Origin: Mesostigma viride
Lineage: Eukaryota > Streptophyta > Mesostigmatophyceae > Mesostigmatales > Mesostigmataceae
Direction of reading: 5' to 3'
Assembly (NCBI GenBank): GCA_009746045.1
Contig: RPFO01000104.1
Location: 7,028,750 to 7,092,749 of the forward strand
DNA: 64,000 nt
Part shown: piece by piece, positions 55,501-64,000 of the stretch
Numbering within the stretch: position 1 is the stretch's first letter
Layout: the number at the start of each line of letters is the position of its first letter
Position numbers and translations under genes: made by a program
The notes under the pieces: generated by a model
What the model saw: the letters and a program-made list of their open reading frames with translations, nothing else
The model's database searches: none
What the model was told of the DNA's origin: nothing

Positions 55501-56217
55501 CAAAACAGTGGCTTCCTACGGGTGCTCTCATGGGAGGGTGCAAACGACATGGATGGAGTCCTGTAAACAAACAAACCTGACTGTCGATATTCTGAAACAC
55601 ACGCGCTGGAAATTTTATCAGCGAGAGTGATGCAGCGACAGTGCCATTGCTCTATCGGGCGGATGGAACTGCTCACGGTTACGGCTATGCCTGCAGGTGG
55701 GAGTGGGGAAGGCACGTACCAGGGCTCTGTGGGATGAATATCCACGCATTTTACCCGGTCGGACCGTTGGGCAAGTTTTCTCTGCAATGACAACCCGGGC
55801 AAGGAGACGCAGTGACTTGGCGTCAAATGAAGGAGAGCAACGAGCAAATACACGAGGAAGGAGTGGAACGACAGTACTAATGATTGGCAGCACCCCGAAC
55901 GCGAGCTTTGCGCTTCGCACCTTAATCTCCAAACGCAGCGGCTGGACGCGCGCCAGACGAATTCGCCGAGTAGCATATTCCGAGTGCACAGGGGAAAGGG
56001 CACCAGGTACAGGTTAGATGGTCCGGTAGAGTAACCCTGGAGGACGAGTTCAAAGCCTGTAACAGACACGGCATGTGAAACTATGGAATAAGCAGCAATA
56101 CTGCGACCACGGGCGATGTGCCAACAAGAATAACGCCAAGCAAACCCCTTAATGTGCGCTGGTAATACATCCGAAAACCCGCTAACCGTCCTGCAATCTA
56201 GCACAGCTTCTCACCAT
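42995..56217 (-). CDS. COPB2: Coatomer subunit beta' (beta'-COP)
   Basis: COPI coat subunit that shapes Golgi-to-ER vesicles; its WD40 propellers bind dilysine cargo signals and its alpha-solenoid pairs with alpha-COP. Proposed exons, 5' to 3': 56217-56215 (ATG only), 55941-55921, 55781-55720, 54588-54534, 53565-53529, 52668-52406, 51722-50763, 49714-49640, 49267-49091, 48584-48493, 47726-47495, 46703-46632, 45694-45498, 44651-44374, 44109-43704 and 43069-42995, about 1000 residues. The start joins as [19 protein letters not shown], the family N-terminus. WD repeats run through [37 protein letters not shown] and [32 protein letters not shown] and [20 protein letters not shown] belong to the second propeller. 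The solenoid includes [14 protein letters not shown] and [12 protein letters not shown]. The tail is strongly acidic, ending [14 protein letters not shown]. Exon 14 needs a one-base frame correction near 44460-44500. The first intron directly after ATG and the 21- and 37-nt exons were placed from family continuity. Confidence 0.96.
43377..43559. repeat. (CCCCA)n-type microsatellite
   Basis: Irregular CACCCC/CACCCCC units, G-rich on the coding strand of COPB2, in its last intron (43703-43070). Could form G-quadruplexes in the transcript. Confidence 0.95.
44669..44945. repeat. Two (GGGGT)n-type microsatellites in a COPB2 intron
   Basis: GGGGGT units at 44669-44750 and GGGGT units at 44853-44945. 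On the coding strand the first is a C-rich tract ending about 18 bases 5' of the acceptor for the exon starting at 44651. Confidence 0.95.
47101..47430 (-). repeat. Copies of COPB2 exon 11 end and donor in the next intron
   Basis: On the + strand the true junction reads CCTCACCTGCGCAATGGCC then AGCTTGCCC (47489-47516). Copy 1 at 47101-47128 is CCTCACCTGTGCTCTCGCA then AGCTTGCCC and keeps the donor; copy 2 at 47401-47424 is ATCTGCGTGATGGCCAGCTGG with the donor GT changed to AT. Confidence 0.7.
48361..48452 (-). repeat. Copies of COPB2 exon 10 end and donor in the next intron
   Basis: The true junction (+ strand) is CTACCTGAACTCCTTGTCCA then CCAGGTAGACC at 48490-48520. A copy, CTACCTGAACCCCTTGCCCA then CCAGGTAGACC, lies at 48423-48452, and a shorter one, GTTGACCAGGTAGACC, at 48361-48376. 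Each is followed by a TTCCCATCCA-type sequence. The first copy keeps a GT donor. Confidence 0.85.
50515..50600 (-). mobile_element. SINE head copy in a COPB2 intron
   Basis: On the minus strand, ATACCCTTGGATCAGGAGAC and GAGGTCCTGTGTTGGAAGCC match the tRNA-like heads at 15332 and 20463 (CCTTCGGATCAGGAGAC, AAGGTCCTATGTTCGATTCC). It lies in the intron after exon 7. The B box is mutated. Confidence 0.5.
53142..53213. repeat. (CCA)n microsatellite
   Basis: About 24 CCA units in the COPB2 intron between exons 5 and 6. The polyproline, polythreonine and polyhistidine frames it makes are not genes. Confidence 0.97.
54442..54468 (-). repeat. Copy of COPB2 exon 4 end and donor in the next intron
   Basis: CCCACCTGGTTCTGGTAGTT followed by CCAGATG occurs both at the true junction (54530-54556) and here, 88 bases inside the intron, with no mismatch over 27 bases, so the CAG|GTGGG donor is duplicated. 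A separate duplication of ATATTTTTCGCCCCC lies between them. Confidence 0.9.
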
Positions 56218-57937
56218 GGCAGCTGCTCACGGCCGCTGTAAAGCGGGGAGAAGGCCGTACAGCCGTCACTGCGGCGCCACCCCTAGAAACGCTAACGTCC
56301 TGGAGGGGAATATTGGCGAAGCACGATGACGAAGCAAAAACTGAGCCTGTTCTTGCGCAGTTTATGCGTGTAATATGTGTTACAGCTCCCTTTCCCGTCA
56401 TATGGCACCGTTCATGCTCGACGTCAAATGAATGATTGCTCCATGGCAAGTGGCAACCTCGGGAGAGCGAGGCCGAGGGTCGGCGGGTCGGCCTCCTCGC
56501 TAAGCAAAGGTCCCAGGCAAAACGGCACGAGACACCTGGACAACAACAGCAGCCAATGCTACGTACGGAACTTGGTGGCCGTTGCCGGGCGGCGGAGCCG
56601 TCGTGTGTATGCTATCGCCTATCGGCTATCAGCCATCAACAGAGTGACCCCGCTGGCTCCGCCCAGCGCACAATGTCAGTCGTAGCAAGCAACCAACCCG
56701 CGTGCAGCCCGCGTTTTAGTGTTCTGCACCAGTATTGGGCGTAGCTTGTAAACCAAGCACGCTATTGGCCCGATATATAAACAATGTTTGTTTGGATTGG
56801 TCGCATACCTACCAGGGTGTTTACCTGCATTCCTCACGGTGACCTTACGCGCGTCACTTGGCTCCCCTGGTCACACAATGCTCCTTTCTAAACCTTTCAC
56901 CTATCACACTACCCTCAGAGGGTAACCAGCTGGTCGATACGTGGTACCTCTTCACCTAATGATATTCCTATTGGTTAATAAAAATACCCATTTACCCGGA
57001 TTGGTCGCATACTCGTGGTGCTCCCAATAGAACGGGATGGCCCAGTCAGTCAGAGTCAGTTGGATCCCGCGCCGCACTTGCGATGAGTACTTGCGATACA
57101 GTACACCCCCCCCTTTGATGTCTAAGATTCTCAGGTATTAATGTAGATCACGGTCGTTTCCGTCTATCACTGAACATCTCGCTTGCCTGACAAGGCTGAC
57201 GCGCGCCAAATCTGTTTGCCACGTCCTCAAAATGTACTTACGCACCACAGGCTGCTCATGTGGCCCGGACGTTCAGTTCAGTTCAGTTTTTTCCCACGCC
57301 CGGACGTAGTAAGCCCGTACGTAGTAAGCCGCATTGCATTTTGCAACGCTGACAGAGGCTGACAGTACAACGTATGTACTAGCGAGCAGAATCTGGTGAG
57401 CCATCGCGGACCACAAAGCACTTGGGCAGGGAAGGCAATCATCAGTTTCTCGTGCCTGAGCGAGCGAAGTGCGTGTGTTCGCGCGGGATCGGCTATGGCT
57501 CATGTCTCACACCAAGCGCATGGGAAAATTTATGGCGGCTGATTTCCGCAATTTTGCCTCGAATTTTCATCATCGATCATTTCGGTCACTGTCGCAGTTC
57601 GTCCGTGAAAAGAGCTAATACATACATAGCACGGCATTAGCATGCGATACTCCTGTCGATGTTAGGTGGCTCTCGACATACACGGTGCCAGCCGACGTAT
57701 GTGCAGGCCTGTGTTGCAGGAGCGCGGCAACGATGCTGGCATTTCAGTGTTCTTATGCAGCCGGAAGTTTTGTGCGTTGTGGTAGCTTGGTCATGCGGAT
57801 ATAGGACTTCTTTTGGCCTGGTGCCGTCTCGGCAACTGGCATGCTGTGATCGTGTTCATGCTCACCAAGGTTTGCACTTGCTGTAGGGCATTAGCAAGAG
57901 CACGCATTCCGGGGCGTTTTCGCTTGACTCTGCCATC
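56218..57937. promoter_or_regulatory. Shared upstream region of COPB2 (-) and phosphorylase (+)
   Basis: The two genes point away from each other across 1.7 kb with no other supported gene, so both promoters should lie here. Visible are short direct repeats (ACGTAGTAAGCC at 57304 and 57320; GTTCAGTTCAGTTCAG at 57271) but no certain core promoter motif. Further COPB2 5' UTR sequence is expected directly beside 56218. Confidence 0.45.
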
Positions 57938-60900
57938 ATGGCAGACCGTCACCTCGACATAGGCGTGGGGAACGGGCCGCTGTCGCCACGGCGGCGTTCA
58001 TCTAACCTCGTGGACGACCTTCCAAGCGTGAAGGGCAGTCCAACTGGAACCCCAAAATTCCCGCTCGAAGAATTTCATCAAGTTGGAGGCTCATCAATTA
58101 TTCCCGAAGGGCGGCCCAAAGATATTGTGAATGAGGCGGAAATGGAGCCCAACAGTGGCCACAAGGAGCAGTTGTGGAACCTATGCAGCCGTTACCTTCC
58201 CCGCGACATCCCATCCATCCAGCGATCCTTGGTCACGCACGTGGAGTACACGCTGGCCCGGCGGAGATACAAGTTCAACGACAACAACTTCTACATGGCT
58301 ACTGCGCACAGCTTGCGGGACAGGCTGATAGAACGATGGACGGATACGCACCAGTTTCTGAACAAGAAGGTGCGGTCATGCACATGGCTCACAGTGTATG
58401 CCGCCGGTTCGCCACTCCCGTTTTCGCATGGCATTTGGGAATTTGTGCATGGAGTTGGGGAATGCAGATTTGGTGGTAAACAGTTGGCTGCCCAACACTG
58501 ACTGTGTCCAGCATCCCTACGTCGGTCTGTGTTGGTCCATGTTGGTCAGTGTTAGTCAGGGTCAGTCAGGGTTTGTGAGGGTCGATCAGGATCAGTCAAT
58601 GTTTGTCAGTGTGGGTCAGGGTGTGTCAGTGTTGGCCAGGGTCGGTCAGCTGTGCAGCATCGACTGTGTGCACCTGTGGATGTCTTGACACAACTTATTT
58701 CTATACACGCCATCGGTGTGCTTGTTATTCGGCTCGTTAGTAGGCTAATCCGTAGGCTCATTAGTAGGCTGATTGTTAGGCTCATTGCCAGACCTCTTGT
58801 TAGGCCCATTACCACAGCTTCGCAGGGAAACCGCCCTAGATGGCTGGCTGTTGTTTTCTGCTACTGGCATAGGATGAGATTGAATCCTTGGCACCGTAAG
58901 GAGGCCCTGCCAGAGAAGCGGAGTCCAACCAGGAAGCCTTTCTCTCTTACCTTGAAAAGCACTGGGCACCGGATGTACCAGGGCACCGCGTGGCACGAAC
59001 TTACGCACTGCGGCCCTTGGGTCATGAAGTTGGATGAGGTGGCTTGCAGCTACTATTCGGATTAGCAGGAGTATGCCCCGCATCTCCGTGGCCGTTAGCT
59101 CACTGCAGCTCGTGGAGGACGTACAGATCTCTGCCGCGTGCTACATGTGCAGGCAACCCCGTGGCATCGCCAGCATAGCAGCGCACCACTGCTGTAAAGT
59201 TTGCATACTTGTGTAGCGATGCGTAGTCCTGCTCTCCCCGTGGGTCGGTCCCGGCGCTGCTTGTGTGTGCCATTTGCCCGCATCCAACCTGCTTTCCCAC
59301 CTAACTGCAGCTGGCACCCTCAGATTGCTTTCTCCGTGCCTTGAAATGGCCGGCAGGTGAAGTTGCGCATAACACATGGCTGACGTATTACTAGCACGTG
59401 ACGCTAGCATATCTTGACCAGCTGACAAGCCCCTTACCAGACTTTTCGCGACACTCCTGGAGATACTGCCCAAACCGGGGGGAGGGGGGTCCGAACCCCC
59501 CACCCCCGACGTTTTTTGAGTGGGGTGGGAGGGGGGTGGGGGGGTGGGGGGTGGGGGGTGGGGGTGGGGGTGGGGGGGGTGGGGGGTGGGGGGTGGGGGG
59601 TGGGGGGGTCCGACTTCCCCCCCCTACCCCCCCCTGGGGCCCATTACGTTTGCCGCCCATTTTTTTCCCGCCCAGGTTTTCCCGCCCAGGCTTTGCCGCC
59701 GAGGTTTTTCCCAAGGCTTTTAATGTTGTACTATATATATATTTAAGGTCATTACCATGTGCGAACCTTGGTTGACGTCGGGGGGGATGGGGGCAAGCCT
59801 TCTTTACCCCCCCCCCCCCCACCGCTTGACCCCCCGGGGGTGGCAACGAATGTGAGGGAGGGGGGAAGAGGGGGGTCTGACCCCCTAACTCCGGGGGGGT
59901 CCCGTGGCTGGGGGGGGGGACTGGGTGCTTGACCCGCCCCTCTCGGGCGATATCTGCGGGGTGTCGTGAATATGCTGTTACAATAACATGAGTGATGGAC
60001 ACCTGACTACGATGTAGAGTATTAATGGCAGTTTCCTAGTGAATTACGTCCCTAGTCCATATCGTCCCAAGTCGATTCGGTTCATGGCCCTGCCACTCGC
60101 CGCCGCTGGCCCGGTCCGCTGGGGTAAACGCTTGTACCTGCACTCCTTGACCCAACCCCACCCCAGCCCACCCTCCCCACATTCCCATCACCACCACGGC
60201 TACCTCCACCCTAACCCTGCCACTACCATCGCTGCCGTGACCAGCACACTAACCCGGCCACCCTGCCCACACTCCCCCCGCTGCCAGTGGCATGTAAATT
60301 TGCCGCTGACATTTTGGCCCTCTCTCCCCCCATTTTCGCCCTCTCTCCGGCCTTTCTGCCCCCCCCCCCCCCCCGCCCTTCCCATTCCCCACGCCACACC
60401 CAAGCCACACCCACCCTCCTTTTCCCCACGAAATGGTACAACACCAACCCACCCTTCCCACCCTGCCCTTGCCACCGGGCCCTTTCCACCCTCACCTTTC
60501 CCACCCCACCCTTCCCACCCACCCTTATCAACCCGCCCATTGCCTCCCACGCACCCTTCCCACCCACCCTTTCCCACCTTCCCTTCAGGACGTCAAGCGG
60601 GTCTACTACCTCTCCATGGAGTTCCTGGTCGGCCGCTCGCTGCAGAACACCATGTACAACCTGGCACTACAGGACCAGTATGCGACTGCGCTCAAGGACT
60701 TGGGCTACGATCTGGAGAACCTGATCGAGGAAGAGAAGGACCCGGCGCTGGGCAACGGGGGGCTGGGCCGCCTGGCGTCCTGCTTCATGGACTCGCTGGC
60801 TACGCTCGGGTACCCTGCCTGGGGGTGAGTGCAAAGATGGGGCTGCGCATGCATGCTTGGGGAGAAAAGACAACAGGGTGAGTGGGGGGGAAAGGGCGGA

Positions 60901-63900
60901 AGAGTGCGTATCCAAATCACTGGATGTGCGCAAGGAGTGGTACTGAGTGCGTAGGAAGCGACTTGTCTCGTTGAGGGAAGGAAGGGAGTGCATCGGGGAG
61001 GCGCGTTTTTGCTTGTTCTTAAGCTGTCTTGTAGTTTGGAGAAAGAGTGTTGAGCGTATGTGAGGAATCATTAAATGCCTGACAGATGGTACTGATTGTG
61101 TTTTGTTCTTGAATGCCCTGTTCCCGCTTTGCCCCTTTGCCCTGGTTTTGAAGTAACAGGGTGACAACGGACACATTTTAATGGTACATCAGTGACAGCA
61201 TTATTTCCCCTCTCTTGATCCCCATCGCTCGTCCTTTGCGCATCTCTTCATTTCTTGGCCCCCTTCATCTTCCTCCATTTGTCTCCCTCCACCCTTCCTC
61301 TCTCCCCCTTCCCCTCTCCCCCCTTCCTCTCATCCACCCCTCCCCTCTTCTCCCCCCTTCCTCCTCTTCTCCCCGCTTCCTCTCCTCCCTTCCGTTTTCT
61401 CCTCCCCGCTTCCCTGCTCACCCCTTCCCCTGCTCACCCATTATCTTCTCCCTGCCCTTTTTCCCCTCTCTCCCCCCTATCTGGTCCCGCATGCCAGCTA
61501 CGGCATCCGCTACAAGTACGGCATGTTTGAGCAGCACATCGTGGATGGGCGCCAGGTGGAACTGCCTGACTACTGGCTCACGCGCGGCAACCCCTGGGAG
61601 GTGGAGCGGCTCGATGTCCAATACCCCGTGCGCCTCTACGGCCACGTCACGACGAGCGTGGACAAGGCCACGGGCCGCACACACTACGCGTGGGAGGGCG
61701 GGGAGGTGATCATCGCGGTCGCATACGACACGCCCGTGCCGGGATACGCGACATATAATACCAACAACATGCGGCTGTGGAGCAGGTGGGTTGTTTTTAT
61801 GATGGGTTGGGAAGGTATAGAGTGCAAGGTGTGGGTGGGTACAGCACCAACAACATGACACAAAGGGTGTACGTGAACATATCACGTACAGCACCAGCAA
61901 CATGAGGCTGTGGAGCAGGCGGAAAAGGCGTGCTTGCAGTCAAGGGCTATTTCTGGGTTGACGGTGAGGCCGATTCGTCATCGTGTGTATAAACGTGTGT
62001 GCACACACACAGTCACATGATCGTGCCCGCCCGCCCTAGCTGCCGTTCAACCTCCATCAGCCTCTACCCTTACCCTATTGCAGCTCCCCCACCTGGCTGT
62101 CCCTCTCCCTTCTTGCGCTCCCCCCCCCCCCCCCCCCCCTTGCAAAACCTGCCTGTGTGTAGGTGTCATGTTGTGGGTCTTGTTGATAGGCACCTTCAGC
62201 ATGCGCGGTAGGATCCCTGCAGCGCGCACGCTTCATGGTTAATTTGCTGCCCATTGTCCTGCCCGGTTGCTCATGTCCATGCACGCATGCGTTCCCCCAT
62301 ATGTCTGCCCACCCTGGCACGGCTGGCCCATGCCCTTGCCGTGGACATCTATCCACCCACCCAGGCAGTTGTTACCTGCCCACGCCTGCACCGATGATCC
62401 GCCTTTTAACCTTGGACGTCTATCTGCCAAACTTTGCATCCATCCAATGGTACTTTTCCTTTTCCTTCCAACTCCCCTTTCCCCTACCCTCAACTGGGCT
62501 TTTCTCCCCCCCCCCCCCCCATAAACACGAGTGCTGTGACAAGACTTTCTCTTCCTTCTGCCCACCCTGCCTCCATTCAATCGTTTCCTCCCTTCCACTT
62601 CCGGCACTTGCGATCTTCCTCCCGCGCGGCCTTTTTCCGCCGATCCTTTGCCTCCTCTTTTCTTCCTCATGTTTTTTAATACAGCTATATAGTTATCTAT
62701 TAAATTTTATTAATCTTTATTGTTGCACCGCTGTTCCGGCCCCTGTCCTCTGCCTCCCCCCCAGCAAACCCTCGTGCGAGTTCAACCTTGCCGAGTTCAA
62801 CGCCGGCCAGTACTACGCGGCGGTGGAGGCCAAAGAGAGGAGCGAGAGCATCAGCAGTGTGCTGTACCCCAACGACAGCACCGAGGGGGGCAAGGAGCTG
62901 CGGCTCAAGCAGCAGTACTTCTTCGTATCGGCCACGCTGCAGGACATCCTGGTTCGCTTCAAGAAGAAGAACAAGCCGCTGCGATGCATGCCCGACAAGG
63001 TGCGTGCGTGTGAGATTAACGTAGATGCCCGGCAAGGCGCGTGCATGTGTGTTGACTGGAGGACAGTGTGCTTGCATGACAAAGTGTGTGAGCGATGAGC
63101 TTGTGTGGTTGTTAAATAAGCTGCTAGACAAGGTGCATGCATGCATGAGGCTGTGCATGCACGACTAGGTGCCTATGTTTGTGCCCAGTTATGGCACCCC
63201 TCCCCCTCCCCCCTTGTCCCCATTGTGGTGTCACATTCCCACAGCCGTAGGTTGGTGCTGTTGACCTGCAGCGTGCATGTAGCAAAGTCCTCTGACACCA
63301 TGTTCCTGAGAAACATGCTCCAAACATTGTTCTACCCATGATCCTGAAACCATGTTCCTGTAACTGTTCCCCCAACCCCTTGTCCTTCCTTAACCCTTGC
63401 CCATGCCCAGGCCAAGAGGGGGCGGGTTAGTTTCATACCTCTCCGCTTTCATCCTGCCCCGCGGTGGCCATCCTGCATTAAACCTGCCTTTTGCGGACCA
63501 TGACAGCCCCCTTTCTCATGCCCCGGTTGCCACCCTAACCTTGCTACACATTCCGTGTTGCCACCCTAAAACCGTCCCCACGGCTAATGCTGCAACGAAA
63601 TACGCAATTCACGTATTCGGCGAATTACAATACACGTGCAAAACATGCCACGCTACATGCCCCCCACTTACCCTCCTTCGTTCCTGCCAGGTCGCCATCC
63701 AGCTCAACGACACGCACCCGACCATCTCCATCCCCGAGCTCATGCGGCTGCTTCTCGACGAGGAGCGCCTCGAGTGGGACGAGGCCTGGGCCATCGTCAC
63801 CCGCACATTTGCGTACACAAACCACACCATCCTGCCCGAGGCACTTGAGCGCTGGCCGGTCTGCCTGCTGGAGCACCTGCTGCCCCGCCAAATGCAGATC

Positions 63901-64000
63901 ATTTTTGAGATCAACCGGCGCTTCCTCGACGATGTTCGGTGCCGGTACCCAGGGGACCATGAGCGGCTGCGGCGGCTGAGTATCATCGAGGAGGGGGAGA
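57938..64000 (+). CDS. PYG: Glycogen (alpha-1,4-glucan) phosphorylase, 5' half
   Basis: GT35 enzyme that releases glucose-1-phosphate from glycogen or starch-like glucan using pyridoxal phosphate. Visible exons: 57938-58369 (ATG), 60589-60824, 61498-61785, 62765-62999 and 63691 to the window end, giving 500 residues; phases are consistent (0,2,2,0). Family landmarks: [39 protein letters not shown], the [19 protein letters not shown] glycine loop at about residues 199-217, [30 protein letters not shown] and [20 protein letters not shown] near residue 400. The PLP lysine and C-terminal domain lie beyond the window. The N-terminus [11 protein letters not shown] resembles a kinase site near the regulatory serine region of animal enzymes; that is inference. 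By eye the sequence looks closer to animal, fungal and protist enzymes than to plant ones. There is no clear plastid transit peptide, so the cytosol is likely. Confidence 0.96.
58522..58800. repeat. Short tandem repeats in phosphorylase intron 1
   Basis: Irregular GTCAGTGTTG/GTCAGGGT units of about 10 bases at 58522-58655 and GGCTCATTAGTA-type units of about 12 bases at 58731-58790. Confidence 0.7.
59443..59974. mobile_element. Possible MITE or foldback element in phosphorylase intron 1
   Basis: The ends TTCGCGACACTCCTGGAGAT and, inverted, TTCACGACACCCCGCAGAT are imperfect terminal inverted repeats of about 27 bases. Between them G-runs and C-runs alternate, with a GGGGGTCCGA/GGGGGTCTGA motif beside C-runs three times (59488, 59606, 59873), a (TGGGG)n block at 59520-59605 and three CCCGCCCAGG-like units (59665-59700). 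I could not find a convincing target-site duplication. Confidence 0.45.
61847..61921 (+). repeat. Copies of phosphorylase exon 3 end in the next intron
   Basis: The true junction is CAACATGCGGCTGTGGAGCAG with donor GT at 61786. CAACATGAGGCTGTGGAGCAG recurs at 61898-61920, followed by GC rather than GT, and a shorter ACCAACAACATGACAC lies at 61847-61862. Confidence 0.8.
63000..63175 (+). repeat. Series of decayed copies of phosphorylase exon 4 end and donor
   Basis: The true junction is ATGCCCGACAAG|GTGCGTGCGTG. Downstream come ATGCCCGGCAAGGCGCGTGC at about 63026, GCATGACAAAGTGTGTG at about 63074, CTAGACAAGGTGCATGC at about 63123 and GCACGACTAGGTGCCTATG at about 63159, spaced roughly 35-50 bases. 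Divergence is variable; several keep GT. Confidence 0.65.

Overview
This is nuclear DNA of a GC-rich, intron-rich eukaryote, almost certainly unicellular. Every recognised protein gene except RPL4 is split by GT-AG introns. The ribosomal protein L4 reads most like plant and green-lineage RPL4. A WW-domain gene of the CEP164 type suggests a ciliated organism, and a short degenerate TTTAGGG tract is of the plant/algal telomere type. A flagellated alga fits these clues, but I cannot name a lineage. All exon joins below were worked out by eye from reading frame, splice dinucleotides and protein family continuity.

Layout: 1-1.9 kb repeats; 1.9-12.2 kb a TBC-domain Rab-GAP gene (+) with seven visible exons; 13.2-16.1 kb retroelement debris and microsatellites; 17.35-18.57 kb intronless RPL4 (+); 20.4-25.3 kb a graveyard of LINEs and SINEs on both strands; 26.1-27.5 kb a two-exon WW/CEP164-like gene (-); 28.0-29.2 kb a non-autonomous hAT element with a perfect 8-bp target duplication; 30.7-39.7 kb an unrecognised five-exon membrane-protein gene (-) whose introns hold a LINE ORF1-only element and very large microsatellites; 41.3-42.4 kb a broken leucine-rich-repeat gene (+); 43.0-56.2 kb a complete COPB2 (beta'-COP) gene (-) with 16 exons, the first coding only ATG; 57.9-64.0 kb the 5' half of a glycogen (alpha-glucan) phosphorylase gene (+) running off the window.

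The recognised genes are housekeeping genes: translation (RPL4), COPI vesicle coat (COPB2), Rab regulation (TBC), glucan breakdown (phosphorylase) and probably the ciliary base (WW). They do not form an operon or pathway.

The most unusual signal is in the introns. In at least eleven introns of five genes, the last 10-30 bases of the upstream exon plus its 5' splice site are copied one to many times into the downstream intron. The extreme case is a 74-bp unit in TBC intron 6 that gives 27 GT donor contexts in a row. The 3' ends of many of the same introns carry C-rich simple-sequence expansions, the largest being about 2 kb of almost pure (CCT/CCCT)n. Introns here seem to grow from both splice sites.
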